From positions 62,001 to 126,000 of the forward strand of contig NZ_BPKY01000007.1 of NCBI RefSeq assembly GCF_019656055.1: a stretch of 64,000 nt of DNA, given 5' to 3'. Under the pieces are notes generated by a model. It saw nothing but the letters and a program-made list of their open reading frames with translations, was not told the origin of the DNA and made no database searches. The translations under genes were made by a program, and so were the position numbers. This DNA comes from Leuconostoc miyukkimchii. Its GTDB lineage: Bacteria > Bacillota > Bacilli > Lactobacillales > Lactobacillaceae. Shown one piece after another: positions 43,973 through 54,033 of the stretch. The stretch's first letter is position 1, and each line of letters opens with the position of its first letter.

Positions 43973-44780
43973 AAAAATCTAATATAACGAGACGATTTTG
44001 CCACTCTGTTATGAAATCATCACTTGCCCATTCTTGTACTCGTGCAGTGTTGTAACCCACAGCAGCGTTGTAATACATATTATTTCCTACCTTTAATGGC
44101 GCAGGATGCAAATGGAGGTGACCAGTGATTGTATCAATTGTATAAGAATTGTCTAAAGTTTTACCTAACTGATTACTTCCCAGAAAAGCGTTAGCCATAT
44201 CTAAACGTGATTTCCCATTTGGAAAACGTTTAATATAATCATTACGTGGTACAAAATGTGAAACAATCACAGTTTGTTTACGTTCGGCTAAATCTAATTG
44301 ATTTTGTATTTGTTTCATATTACGATCAAAACGTTCTTTATCTGAAACTGGTTGTTTAATGCGACGGTCATACCAAAAGGCATTTTTAAACTGTTGTACT
44401 TGTTCTTCAGTATAATCATTGCCAACAAAGTCATAGTTATACCAACCATTGTTTCCAATTAGTCGTATTGTTGGGGTTAAATCAATGAACTTATTATGGA
44501 AGTAAAGTGAATCAATATCACTTTCAAGTTCCTCATAAGTCACGCCATTACCCATGTCATGGTTACCAGCAAGAAAACGTGTTATCATCTTATCACCTAG
44601 TGCGTCTTGCATATCACGTGCAAATGCTAATGATTTTTGAAAATCATTAAATAAATCACCTGCAATGACATAAATATCCACACCTTGGTTCAACAAATAA
44701 AGTGCCTGTATGTGCATTGCACGTTTAACGTCAATCTTATTTAAATCAAAATGATTATCTGATGAAAACGCAACTTTCAC
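43971..44780 (-). CDS. Calcineurin-like metallophosphoesterase
   Basis: About 269 residues with the metal-binding blocks FSSDNHFD, GDLFND, GNHDMGNG, SHFVPRND and TGHLHLHP of the family. Substrate unknown. I prefer the GTG at 44780, 8 nt after AGAGG, over the GTG at 44798 that precedes that SD. Confidence 0.8.
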   Translation of the reverse strand: MKVAFSSDNHFDLNKIDVKRAMHIQALYLLNQGVDIYVIAGDLFNDFQKSLAFARDMQDALGDKMITRFLAGNHDMGNGVTYEELESDIDSLYFHNKFIDLTPTIRLIGNNGWYNYDFVGNDYTEEQVQQFKNAFWYDRRIKQPVSDKERFDRNMKQIQNQLDLAERKQTVIVSHFVPRNDYIKRFPNGKSRLDMANAFLGSNQLGKTLDNSYTIDTITGHLHLHPAPLKVGNNMYYNAAVGYNTARVQEWASDDFITEWQNRLVILDF

Positions 44781-44845
44781 TGATGAAACCTCTTTCACAT
44801 AGTTGAGTAAAGTATAGCATATTTTTTTGTAAAAGCGTACACATA

Positions 44846-44869
44846 CAAAAAACCCGCTACAGCAGGTTT
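44846..44869 (-). terminator. Terminator of gap
   Basis: Minus-strand AACCTGC/GCGGGTT stem (one wobble), loop TGTA, T run. Confidence 0.75.
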
Positions 44870-44925
44870 CTAGTAGATCCGGATCCGTTAGCTAAAGCTT
44901 AAAGAGTCCTTCACATATATTTTAA

Positions 44926-45942
44926 TTACAAAGTAGCAAAGTGCAACAATGTACGGATCATGTTTGAAGTGAAACCGTATTCGTTATCGTACCAAGCAGA
45001 AATTTTAACCAATTGTGAACCGTTACCAGTAGTGATTTCAGTTTGTGTTGGATCAAAGACAGTACCATGTGTGTCGCCAATGATATCAACTGATACCAAG
45101 CCATCACCATTGTAACCAAATGATTCTGATTCGTACTTCTTCATTGCTGCGTTAACTTCATCAACAGTTACTTCTTTTTCCAAAGTTGCTGTCAATTCTG
45201 TTACTGAACCATCGATAACAGGTACACGGAATGCATGTCCTTGCAAACGACCATCTAATTCAGGAATAACCAAACCGATAGCCTTGGCAGCACCTGATGA
45301 ATGTGGCAAAGTAGTGTTTGCAGCAGCGCGGTTTTGTTGGCGCTTAGCGATACCTGACTTAGGTGCATCTTGCAAAGCTTGAGAAGCTGTATAAGCGTGC
45401 ACTGTTGTCATTGTTCCAGCTTTAACACCAAATTCCTTGTTCAACGCATTAGCCATTGGTGCTAATGATTGCGTTGTGCACGAACCAGCAGAAACAATTG
45501 TGTCTTCTGCAGTCAAGATGTCTTGGTTTACGCCATAGACAACTGTAGGCACAGCACCAGCTGGTGCAGAAACTAAGACCTTCTTAGCACCTGCATCCAA
45601 ATGTGCTTGTGACTTTTCAGCTGATGTATAGAAACCAGTTGCTTCTAATACATAATCAACACCATCGTTAGCAACCCACTTCAAGTCTGCAGCATTACGT
45701 TCTGCATAAACTGAATAGTGCTTACCATTGACAATGATGCCAGTGTCATCTGATGACACTTCAGCGTTCAAAGTACCATGAATTGAGTCATACTTCAACA
45801 AGTATGCCAACATATCAGGGCTAGTCAAATCGTTGATTGCAACAACCTCAATATCTGAAGCCTTATCTGATAATTCAAGAATACGACGGAAAGCCAAACG
45901 GCCAATACGTCCAAATCCGTTAATACCAATCTTAACAGTCAT
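44926..45942 (-). CDS. gap: Glyceraldehyde-3-phosphate dehydrogenase
   Basis: A 338-residue glycolytic enzyme: NAD motif INGFGRIGR, catalytic Cys155 and His182. The active-site sequence reads [10 protein letters not shown], while most GAPDHs have Asn after CTT. GGAGG lies 10 nt before the ATG. Strong promoter upstream; codon use looks highly biased, as expected for an abundant protein. Confidence 0.96.
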   Translation of the reverse strand: MTVKIGINGFGRIGRLAFRRILELSDKASDIEVVAINDLTSPDMLAYLLKYDSIHGTLNAEVSSDDTGIIVNGKHYSVYAERNAADLKWVANDGVDYVLEATGFYTSAEKSQAHLDAGAKKVLVSAPAGAVPTVVYGVNQDILTAEDTIVSAGSCTTQSLAPMANALNKEFGVKAGTMTTVHAYTASQALQDAPKSGIAKRQQNRAAANTTLPHSSGAAKAIGLVIPELDGRLQGHAFRVPVIDGSVTELTATLEKEVTVDEVNAAMKKYESESFGYNGDGLVSVDIIGDTHGTVFDPTQTEITTGNGSQLVKISAWYDNEYGFTSNMIRTLLHFATL

Positions 45943-45964
45943 GTGTGTAGATCCTCCAAAAATT

Positions 45965-46016
45965 TTTGACTTTTGTCAACACCAATATTATAGCACAAAG
46001 TTAATGCTTGAGCGAA
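45965..46016 (-). promoter_or_regulatory. gap promoter and 5'-UTR palindrome
   Basis: Minus-strand TATAAT (45987-45992) is preceded by TG one base upstream; TTCGCT (46011-46016) is 18 nt away. TTGACAAAAGTCAA (45965-45978) is a perfect palindrome in the 5' leader just before the SD. Confidence 0.65.
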
Positions 46017-46189
46017 CGCAAGTAATACAATTCGTTCAAAAAATCACTTGCTAATTTCTTGAAAAATTATTGATTAATGCGTTATTTTATTTTGATTTTT
46101 TATCCTAAAAATGCTCATATCACAAATTAAATAACCAACATTGTGATTAAACAAACTTTATAATATAACAATTTAACTAAAAATGTATT

Positions 46190-48301
46190 TTATTCAATAC
46201 CCGAACCAGCTTCAATAACGTCAGGTAAAATTGTTACTGTGACAACACCATTTTTCTCGGCAGATAAAATCATACCTTCAGATAACTCACCTGCCATTTT
46301 ACGCGGCTTCATGTTTGCTACAATCGCCACAGTTTTTCCAACTAATTCCGCAGGATCAGCATACCATTGGCGAATACCTGACAAAATTTGACGTGGCTTA
46401 TCTGAACCATCATCAAGCGTAAATTTAAGTAGTTTTTCAGATTTTTCGACAATTTCACCAGCAGTAATTTTCGCTGCTACAATTTCAACTTTAGCAAAAT
46501 CATCATACGTAATGAGATCAGTAGTCGTGGTATCTGCCGTAGCAGTCTTTTTGGCTGCCTCTTTAACTGCACGCCCCTTACCTTTAGTATCCTTAGATAC
46601 TAATCCTGAAATGAATGAAACTTCTTCTTCAACGTCTTGGCGTGGGAAAATAGGTTCACCTTTTTTAACTATCTTGCCACCTGTTGGTAGCTTACCAAAC
46701 GTTAGTCCGCCAATGCGAACACCGTCTTCTGGATAATCAAAACCGAGTTGTTCATAAATTTTTCTAGGTGCTTGAGTTAATACTGGTTGTAAGAGTACAG
46801 CCACAACACGCAATGCCCCAGCTAAGTGCGCCATAACATTTGATAACACAACTTTTTGCGTCTCATCTTTAGCGAGAACCCAAGGTTGCGTTTCATCGAT
46901 ATATTTATTAGCACGTCTAATAATTGTCCAAACATTCTCCAAAGCATCTGCCGTACGCATGTCTTGGAAATTTTTGTTGTAATCAACAATAGCATCTTCA
47001 ACTGTGCTAACTAGGTTTTCATCAAATTCAGTCTTACCAGTACGAAGTTCTGGGATAATCCCATCTTCATATTTGTTTATCATTGCTACTGTTCGATTTA
47101 ATAAATTACCCAAATCATTGGCTAAATCAAAATTAACACGTGCCACAAAGTCTTCTGGTGTGAACACACCATCATTACCAAATGGCATCGCCCGAAGTAA
47201 GTAATAACGTACAGCGTCTAAACCATAACGCGCTTCTAATACTTCTGGGTAAATCACATTGCCCTTTGATTTAGACATTTTGCCATCTTTCATGACTAAC
47301 CAACCATGTCCAATAACAGATTTAGGTAATTCTAATCCAAGTGCATGCAACATAATTGGCCAATAAATTGTATGGAAACGCACAATTTCTTTACCAACTA
47401 ATTGTACGTTGGCCGGCCAAAACTTATTGAACAATTCTGGGTTTTCAGAATCGTAACCCAGTGCTGTAATATAATTAGACAATGCATCAATCCAAACGTA
47501 GATGACATGCTTTTCATCCCCAGGAACCGGAATTCCCCAATCCACAGCTGTACGTGTCACTGCCAAATCTTCTAACCCTGGCGCAATGAAATTATTAATC
47601 ATTTCATTCATTCGTGCCTCAGGTTGAATAAATTCTGGGTGCGTTTTGTAATAGTCAAGTAACCAATCAGCGTACTTACTCATTTTGAAAAAGTATGCTT
47701 CTTCTTTGACTAATTCAACTTCATGCCCTGAAGGGGCTTTTCCACCAATCATTTTACCGTCTGAATCACGAAATACCTCAGCTAACTGTGATTCTGTAAA
47801 GTACTCTTCATCAGAGACAGAATACCAACCTTCATATTCTCCCTTGTAAATGTCATCATTTTCAAGAAGCGTTGTAAAAATCTTTTGAACAGCTGTCTCA
47901 TGGCGATCTTCGGTTGTACGAATAAAATCATCATATGAAATGTCCATTAATTGCCAAAGTGCTTTAATATCTTTAGCCATACCATCCAAGTAATCAATTT
48001 CTGAAATACCAGCGGCTTTAGATTTTTGTTGAATTTTGAGACCATGTTCATCGGTTCCAGTCAAAAAATGAACATCTTCTCCTAGTAAACGATGATATCG
48101 TGCAGCTGCATCAGCTAAAACAGTAGTATAAGTATTACCGAGCTGCAACTTGCCTGAGGGATAATAAATTGGTGTCGTAATATAGAATGTTTTATCTTTT
48201 TGGACAGAAAATTGCTGTTCTGCTTTTGAAAACTTATCGTAGACGACTGCTGAATCCGTAAGATTCGCTGTATTAAAAAGGACATTATTTGGTTCTGACA
48301 T
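46190..48301 (-). CDS. metG: Methionyl-tRNA synthetase
   Basis: About 703 residues: class I catalytic core with the HIGH-equivalent PSGKLQLGN and KMSKS in GKMSKSKGNV, an anticodon-binding helical domain, and a C-terminal tRNA-binding OB domain from about 600 (VEIVAAKI...). The ATG at 48301 is supported by GAAAGAGAG and by the family; the longer start lies upstream of that SD. No T-box leader is visible. Confidence 0.95.
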   Translation of the reverse strand: MSEPNNVLFNTANLTDSAVVYDKFSKAEQQFSVQKDKTFYITTPIYYPSGKLQLGNTYTTVLADAAARYHRLLGEDVHFLTGTDEHGLKIQQKSKAAGISEIDYLDGMAKDIKALWQLMDISYDDFIRTTEDRHETAVQKIFTTLLENDDIYKGEYEGWYSVSDEEYFTESQLAEVFRDSDGKMIGGKAPSGHEVELVKEEAYFFKMSKYADWLLDYYKTHPEFIQPEARMNEMINNFIAPGLEDLAVTRTAVDWGIPVPGDEKHVIYVWIDALSNYITALGYDSENPELFNKFWPANVQLVGKEIVRFHTIYWPIMLHALGLELPKSVIGHGWLVMKDGKMSKSKGNVIYPEVLEARYGLDAVRYYLLRAMPFGNDGVFTPEDFVARVNFDLANDLGNLLNRTVAMINKYEDGIIPELRTGKTEFDENLVSTVEDAIVDYNKNFQDMRTADALENVWTIIRRANKYIDETQPWVLAKDETQKVVLSNVMAHLAGALRVVAVLLQPVLTQAPRKIYEQLGFDYPEDGVRIGGLTFGKLPTGGKIVKKGEPIFPRQDVEEEVSFISGLVSKDTKGKGRAVKEAAKKTATADTTTTDLITYDDFAKVEIVAAKITAGEIVEKSEKLLKFTLDDGSDKPRQILSGIRQWYADPAELVGKTVAIVANMKPRKMAGELSEGMILSAEKNGVVTVTILPDVIEAGSGIE

Positions 48302-48523
48302 ATGAGTCTCTCTTTCTATTACGCACCATATTATGACACGTTTCCTTACCATATGAGGCTTGCTTTATAAGACAATTATAACGAATTTTTAGTGTTTTTC
48401 ATAGTTTTTATATATGACTTTCAATCATTTAACACACTTATCTGCTCATCTTAACGATTTTCATATCAATATCAAACATGATAAAGTTAAACATATAACG
48501 CTTTAAATAAAGGAAATACCACT

Positions 48524-49180
48524 ATGACGCAACTCACAAAAATTACCAACTATATGCAAAACGCACTCGCTGCAGATACAACAGGTCACAGTGCTGACCA
48601 TATCCATCGTGTCGTGGCCTTAGCAAATAAAATTTTAGCTCATGAACCAACTGCCAATCACTTCATTGTACAAGCTGCTGCAATATTGCATGATGTCTAC
48701 GATGACAAGCTTTTTTCAACTGAAACCGACGCGACCCACGCCAAAAATGAACTGATCGCATTTTTACAAACAATTAGTGTTTCACCCACAGATACTAACC
48801 AAATTTTGTATATTATTGACAATATGTCATGGTCCAAATCAATTGATTCTCAGGCAAAACTCCTTGATATTAATGGCAAAATTGTACAAGATGCTGACCG
48901 TTTGGAGGCCATCGGAGCCATCGCAATTACACGTGCTGTTACTTACGGTATTGTCAAACACCGTGTACTTTATGATCCTGATATTTTGCCTCGCACAGCC
49001 AAAAGTAAAGCTGAATACCGTAGTGATAACAGCACAACGATTAACCACTTTTATGAAAAGTTACTATTAATAAAAGACCGTTTAAACACTGACACCGCAC
49101 GTCAAATTGCAAATAGTCGGCACCAATTTATGTTAGATTTTCTTGAACAATTCAAGTCTGAATGGCATTTGCTTAAATAA
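48524..49180 (+). CDS. HD-domain phosphohydrolase
   Basis: A 218-residue protein with the HD metal site: HSADHIHRV, ILHDVYDD and a later VQDADRLEAIGA, as in YedJ-like HD hydrolases. Substrate is unknown, possibly a nucleotide. AAAGGAAATACC precedes the ATG; it diverges from metG. Confidence 0.82.
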   Translation: MTQLTKITNYMQNALAADTTGHSADHIHRVVALANKILAHEPTANHFIVQAAAILHDVYDDKLFSTETDATHAKNELIAFLQTISVSPTDTNQILYIIDNMSWSKSIDSQAKLLDINGKIVQDADRLEAIGAIAITRAVTYGIVKHRVLYDPDILPRTAKSKAEYRSDNSTTINHFYEKLLLIKDRLNTDTARQIANSRHQFMLDFLEQFKSEWHLLK

Positions 49181-49256
49181 AACCATTGACTATTCCGTCT
49201 CTATTTATTTTTCATTAAAAATGGTATGATTTTAAAAGCTTTTAATGGAGAATAAT

Positions 49257-50132
49257 ATGGCAAGAAAACGCACCTATAGACGCAAAGCAAGCCCACAAAA
49301 CAAAATTTTTTCAATTATCATTTTAGTAGCTGTGTTCGGTTTTTATTTTTGGCAAAACGAATTTTCCGTACCTAAGGAAGATTCACCCGTTTCCAAATCA
49401 CCAAAAGCAACGGCTGCTGATAATCAAGCATTATTAAATTTGAAATGGGACGGTACGCTTGATGGTGATATCGTTCATATCAATGATGATAAAGCCACTT
49501 TTACACAAGAGGAACTTAATCAAACTTTCCCATCACAAGCATCAAAACTGCGCCCCGTTGATGGCTTAAGCTTGTCACCTTTAGATAATCAAGGCCGTTC
49601 ACAACAAGGTAATTTTGTAGCTAGTCAAGCTGCCATTGACAAAGTCACTGCACGACCTGAGAGAATTTCTTATGATGTGCGCCCCTCAGGTTGGTTCATC
49701 AATGATCGTTTTAACGGTGAAAAATGGGTCGGTGGCTACCACAATAATCCCAATGTTAAGCTAGGTAATGGTAGACAAGCACTTTGGAACAAATCTCATA
49801 TTGTTGGATATCAATTTTTTGGTATGCCAACGATGGTTACTGAAAATATGACGACTGGTACACGTGTTCAAAACGCTTATCCTGGTCAGCTTGTTCCTGA
49901 AGATGATATTCGTGATGCAATCAAGAAACATCCTAATATCAAAATCAGAGGTCAAGTGACGCCTTTATACGTTGGCAATGATCGTCTTGCACGCGGCGTC
50001 CACTACATGGCAAAATCAATTCAAGATAACGGTAAAACACTGAACTTAAATTACTGGATTTTCAATGTTCAGCCAGGTATTCAAATCGACTATCAAACCG
50101 CTCGCTTTAAAGTTCTAAATTCAGCAAAATAA
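49257..50132 (+). CDS. Membrane-anchored DNA/RNA non-specific endonuclease (EndA-like)
   Basis: A 291-residue protein with one N-terminal helix at about 17-33 and an extracellular beta-beta-alpha-metal nuclease domain. NKSHIVGYQF (His181) replaces the DRGH motif and TRVQNAYPG supplies the downstream metal-binding region. EndA-type nucleases degrade DNA at the cell surface during competence or feeding. GGAG precedes the ATG at 49257. Confidence 0.8.
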   Translation: MARKRTYRRKASPQNKIFSIIILVAVFGFYFWQNEFSVPKEDSPVSKSPKATAADNQALLNLKWDGTLDGDIVHINDDKATFTQEELNQTFPSQASKLRPVDGLSLSPLDNQGRSQQGNFVASQAAIDKVTARPERISYDVRPSGWFINDRFNGEKWVGGYHNNPNVKLGNGRQALWNKSHIVGYQFFGMPTMVTENMTTGTRVQNAYPGQLVPEDDIRDAIKKHPNIKIRGQVTPLYVGNDRLARGVHYMAKSIQDNGKTLNLNYWIFNVQPGIQIDYQTARFKVLNSAK

Positions 50133-50172
50133 AAAATGACTAATTACTTTACAAGGTAACTAGTCATTTTTT
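50132..50172 (+). terminator. Terminator of the nuclease gene
   Basis: AAAAATGACTA/TAGTCATTTTT with inner TTAC/GTAA pairing, then a T run. Confidence 0.8.
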
Positions 50173-50265
50173 ATTCATTTACTTCAAGGGGATTGCGTTG
50201 CTTGAGCCGTGCTCACATCATCAGAACTATTTGAAAAAATCGCAATATAACTACTACTGATATTA

Positions 50266-50290
50266 AAAAATGTGCCAAAGGCACATTTTA
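50266..50290. terminator. Terminator of the TcaA-like operon
   Basis: AAAATGTGCC/GGCACATTTT with a 3-nt loop; the minus-strand side continues with T residues. Confidence 0.8.
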
Positions 50291-50347
50291 AGTTAATGCA
50301 TTATAAACCGCTGAATGCCGTGCAACAAAACATAGTATGTCATGTTT

Positions 50348-51937
50348 TTAACTCACATTACTATCTTCAGAAATCTTCTTTTGATCAGGATCAATTGATT
50401 CAATTTGCCATGTTTCACTACGTTTGTCATAAACCATATGTGCTGTTAGCTCATATGTCTGTGTTAAATCACCTGACGTGTCGTTATCTTCATCTGTTTC
50501 TGATGAATAATAAAAATCATTTTTCACTTGATATACAGCATCAGCAGTTGTCAAACTCGTTTGTTTCACTGACTTAACACTTGGCGTGTTAAAACTAACT
50601 GACTCTGCATTACGCTTGGCATCGTGTAGATTATGGCGAATCATTTGCTTGTAATCTTGATAAGCCTTGTTATTGGCACCATTTTTAAACATCGTTAGGT
50701 TGTCCGGATCTTCTTCATTTGATGCGTAGGACCCTACAGCATCATACATTGATGAAATTGTTTGATCAGCATCATCATCAGTCATCAGACCTTCTGCATC
50801 TAACGTGATACTCTCACCATCATACAAGTTTTGCAAACTTGTTTTACTTGTGCGAATTGTTTGGTCACCAAACTTCGTTTGTACATATGCCTTAGCACCC
50901 TTGCTCACTGGCATATTCTTGACTTCAATCAACCCATCAGATAGCGTACCAACTTTTGTATCACCAACGTATAAATCACCGGAACTTAAATTAGAATTCA
51001 CATCAAAACTAATCATATTAATTGCTAAATCAACTGTTGATGAATTACTATCGATTGTTCGTTCATCACTTGTCGACACATCTTGACCACTCACTTTTCC
51101 AGTTGCGGTAAATTTATATACACCACTCACTTGATGTTTAAATGATTTTGAGTAACTATCTGAATCTGATGTTCCAATAGATTTACCGTTCATTTTAAGC
51201 GTAATATTTTTATTATTCGTTGATACATCAAAATTAACTGGCTTAATGGTTAACTGATAGTTAGGAAAGAACAAAAACTTTTTGCCGTTTTGTTTAAACG
51301 TAAATCCTGATCCACTTTCACCTGATATCAATTGGTCATAAACACTATTTTGACGTTGCTTTGACCAACTCTCACTTGAAATATTAGCAACAAAGGGAGC
51401 AAGTTCATCTGAATCAATTTTCTTTTTTGTATCTGACCATACGAAATTTTTCGCATATTTTGTAGCACTTTCAGACTTTAGCACTTTCAATGTACGGTTA
51501 GCTGTTGCTGATTTTGAGTAATATTTATTACCCCACGTGAATAAGCCAATACCTGCCACCACAACGATAGTAATTGCTGTGATAGCAATTTTTTTACCCG
51601 TTGACATTTTTGCACGCGGTACCATATTTTGACGATTGACATTTTGATCCGGTATCACTTGCTCTTCAGTTATTGGATTAACATCAGTAAAACCTGTTGT
51701 TTTAGCGCGTTGCACCTCATCAATACGGGGTAACCGGCCATTAACAGTCTCAAATTTTTCGCGCCATGCTTTTGCTTGTGTGATTTGCGGTTCAGATTGC
51801 GCTGTCTCTACAGTACTCTGAGAAACATCATTATACAGTGTAAAATTATTTTTTACTGCTTCTGTTACTTCATCTACTGTTGGATTTCTATGATTTTCTT
51901 TGGTAAATGCTGCTAACCAAGCTTTTTTTTGATCCAT
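50348..51937 (-). CDS. TcaA/YvbJ-like membrane-anchored protein
   Basis: A 529-residue protein: two N-terminal copies (about 5-31 and 56-82) of a W-x3-F-x5-R-x-P-x3-E motif, one transmembrane helix at about 112-133, and about 390 extracellular residues resembling the tandem domains of TcaA-like proteins, including a final NTF2-like domain. TcaA in staphylococci affects cell-wall and glycopeptide responses. Usual TcaA proteins have an N-terminal zinc ribbon; here the W-R-P motif takes its place. GAGGTG precedes the ATG. Confidence 0.65.
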   Translation of the reverse strand: MDQKKAWLAAFTKENHRNPTVDEVTEAVKNNFTLYNDVSQSTVETAQSEPQITQAKAWREKFETVNGRLPRIDEVQRAKTTGFTDVNPITEEQVIPDQNVNRQNMVPRAKMSTGKKIAITAITIVVVAGIGLFTWGNKYYSKSATANRTLKVLKSESATKYAKNFVWSDTKKKIDSDELAPFVANISSESWSKQRQNSVYDQLISGESGSGFTFKQNGKKFLFFPNYQLTIKPVNFDVSTNNKNITLKMNGKSIGTSDSDSYSKSFKHQVSGVYKFTATGKVSGQDVSTSDERTIDSNSSTVDLAINMISFDVNSNLSSGDLYVGDTKVGTLSDGLIEVKNMPVSKGAKAYVQTKFGDQTIRTSKTSLQNLYDGESITLDAEGLMTDDDADQTISSMYDAVGSYASNEEDPDNLTMFKNGANNKAYQDYKQMIRHNLHDAKRNAESVSFNTPSVKSVKQTSLTTADAVYQVKNDFYYSSETDEDNDTSGDLTQTYELTAHMVYDKRSETWQIESIDPDQKKISEDSNVS

Positions 51938-51948
51938 TGTATTTCACC

Positions 51949-52836
51949 TCACACATTTCCGATTGACTTGCCTAAGTTTTCCAGCAGAGGTGCAATAATA
52001 AATCTTAGTTCAATGACAATAACAATCGCACTTAAAAACCATTGCAACACAATTAACCATAATTGATCAATTTTTTGATTATTTTGATTCGCTTCAGTAA
52101 TTAAAAACTGCTGTGCAGCAACTAATATGATAATTCCGATAACCAATATCACTGCTACGATACTAAATGAACTGAAAATTGTTTGCATGAAAGATGATAT
52201 ATTGTCAATTTCTGATACAGAAATTGACGGAATAGGTACAACAAATGATAAAATCACACCAATTAAATTAATCAATGCTAACGGTGCAAACCATTTCAAA
52301 TATTTAGTCACTATCTTTTGTACACTAAATTTGTTGCGATTAATTAACAATAGTCCAGGTACGGCTGCAATGTAAAATAGTGCAAAAGCAATTACAATAT
52401 AAAAGAAAAACTGTGTGTTAAATGCACTGAGTTGACTACGTATTGTAGCGGCTTCACTAGTATTAAAAGACGAGTAAGTCGTCAATGCTGAATTCAAGCC
52501 ACGTCGAATGATATTTGAAACAGAAAATGCACCAGCAACAGAAGCAATAGCAAATGTAATCCACAGAAAAAGAGTCCCAACGACATCTTTATTTTGACTG
52601 GGATGAATTAACAATGGTTTAATCCATGTCCAATAATTTCCTGCATGCTGTTTAGCATTTGTATACACACGATTTGCATCTTCAGTGAGTTCCGCCTTAT
52701 TCGCTGTGTTCGTAGTCCCCCCGTTACTCTCTAATGAAATCTCACCACTTTCAATAGCTGTTAGTGTTTCCTCAGCTGTTGGTTGACGATCATTTATTAA
52801 CTCAAAATATGCTGCCCATTCTTTCTTTGTTGCCAT
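51949..52836 (-). CDS. Polytopic membrane protein sharing the N-terminal W-R-P motif
   Basis: A 295-residue protein. Residues 4-30 (WAAYFELINDRQPTAEE) repeat the motif found twice in the downstream TcaA-like protein; five hydrophobic helices follow from about 90. It is first in a two-gene operon, 11 bp from its neighbour. Function unknown; the shared motif suggests the two bind the same cytoplasmic partner or each other (inference). GGGAG precedes the ATG. Confidence 0.65.
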   Translation of the reverse strand: MATKKEWAAYFELINDRQPTAEETLTAIESGEISLESNGGTTNTANKAELTEDANRVYTNAKQHAGNYWTWIKPLLIHPSQNKDVVGTLFLWITFAIASVAGAFSVSNIIRRGLNSALTTYSSFNTSEAATIRSQLSAFNTQFFFYIVIAFALFYIAAVPGLLLINRNKFSVQKIVTKYLKWFAPLALINLIGVILSFVVPIPSISVSEIDNISSFMQTIFSSFSIVAVILVIGIIILVAAQQFLITEANQNNQKIDQLWLIVLQWFLSAIVIVIELRFIIAPLLENLGKSIGNV

Positions 52837-52912
52837 ACATATACTCCCTATTATTGATTTGCCCGTTATAGGACCATTATCTTACTATTGTATTATAAAA
52901 ATAATTGTTACT

Positions 52913-52999
52913 CCGAATAGTCCCTCATTCGGGGTATAATAATAAAGATAGTCATATTACTTTAAAATGTTAAATTACAATATATATTAACATTTTAAA
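52913..52999 (+). promoter_or_regulatory. rgg promoter region with two inverted repeats
   Basis: CCGAAT (52913-52918) and ATTCGG (52927-52932) flank the space before TATAAT (52935-52940). Downstream, TTTAAAATGTTAA (52961-52973) and its exact complement (52987-52999) form a 13-bp inverted repeat in the 5' leader before the SD. Confidence 0.55.
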
Positions 53000-53038
53000 A
53001 TAATTTATATACATTGATATCAAAACTGGGGTAAGTAC

Positions 53039-54019
53039 ATGAAAAAACCAATTGGGTACCATTTAAATGAAATACGTAAGAACAAAAATATTAAACTATC
53101 AGAGCTGTTAGATTACATAAACGTATCCAACTCTTCTTGGTATCGTTATGTTAAAGGTGAAACCGACATCACAGCGCTGCAATTTCTGCATACTGTTCGT
53201 TATTTACGTACAACTTTTTCGGAAGTTGCACATATGAAGGTTAGCGCAGATAAACGCATCACACTGCACAATACCGTCAGTAAACTGCCTGATCTTACCA
53301 CTTATACCACACCTCTAAATGACTATTATGTCACACATAATATTGAGCAATTAAAATTAGCAGTCAAACTTTATCAAATGCACTCAACTACAACATTTAA
53401 TCAAAATATACCAGCTGATTTAAAACAAGCGCTTAAAGAAGTTCTATTGACTGGAGAATATGGTTTAGAAGAAATAAACCTATTAGTCTTACTGAAATTG
53501 AAGTTTGACAACGTTATATTCCGAGAAGCAGAATTTATCAATATTATTCATAATTTGTTATCAAGTATCGAACACAATATTGATAAGACTGAATTGTTGG
53601 GTGATTTATCTGCGGCGCAACAAAATGTCGTTTATGCTAATCAATCATTAGGATTGCGATTTGCATTTAGTGCGCTCTCCAGTATTACAAGCCCTATTAA
53701 AGCACAACAACATGTGGCGTCACTTTTCCATGTCATTGAACTCAACGCACGCGCAAAATACACACCAAATTCACTCTATAACTTTGCTTCTCAAAAACTG
53801 ATTTATATTGGCGAATCATATTTACTTGACTCACCAGATTACACTCAAGATTATTTAACATTCCGACAAGCTATTTTCACAATTTATCCCGATAATATAC
53901 ATCCCTTCATAGAAAATTTGAATTACGATTTATTAAAAATAAATTTATTCGAAAATACGATTTCTCCAGAAATGAAAAAAGCTTATCAACAATATGTTGT
54001 TGATAAGCAAATATATTAA
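53039..54019 (+). CDS. Rgg/GadR/MutR-family transcriptional regulator
   Basis: A 326-residue protein with an N-terminal XRE helix-turn-helix (residues 5-60, IRKNKNIKLSELLDYINVSNSSWYRYVKGE region) and an all-helical TPR-like C-terminal domain, the Rgg layout. Rgg proteins often respond to short peptides; no peptide gene is obvious nearby. GGGGTAAGTAC precedes the ATG. Its last codons also encode the terminator of the convergent gene. Confidence 0.82.
   Translation: MKKPIGYHLNEIRKNKNIKLSELLDYINVSNSSWYRYVKGETDITALQFLHTVRYLRTTFSEVAHMKVSADKRITLHNTVSKLPDLTTYTTPLNDYYVTHNIEQLKLAVKLYQMHSTTTFNQNIPADLKQALKEVLLTGEYGLEEINLLVLLKLKFDNVIFREAEFINIIHNLLSSIEHNIDKTELLGDLSAAQQNVVYANQSLGLRFAFSALSSITSPIKAQQHVASLFHVIELNARAKYTPNSLYNFASQKLIYIGESYLLDSPDYTQDYLTFRQAIFTIYPDNIHPFIENLNYDLLKINLFENTISPEMKKAYQQYVVDKQIY
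53981..54008 (-). terminator. Terminator of the ferredoxin-NADP reductase gene inside rgg
   Basis: GCTTATCAACAA and its exact complement around TATG form a 12-bp stem. On the minus strand it is followed by TTTTTT. It lies within the final codons of rgg. Confidence 0.8.
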
Positions 54020-54033
54020 GCATTATAAATGAA

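Noticed and set aside
48302-48523. T-box riboswitch upstream of metG
   Set aside because: No T-box sequence (TGGNACCGCG-like) or antiterminator structure could be found.
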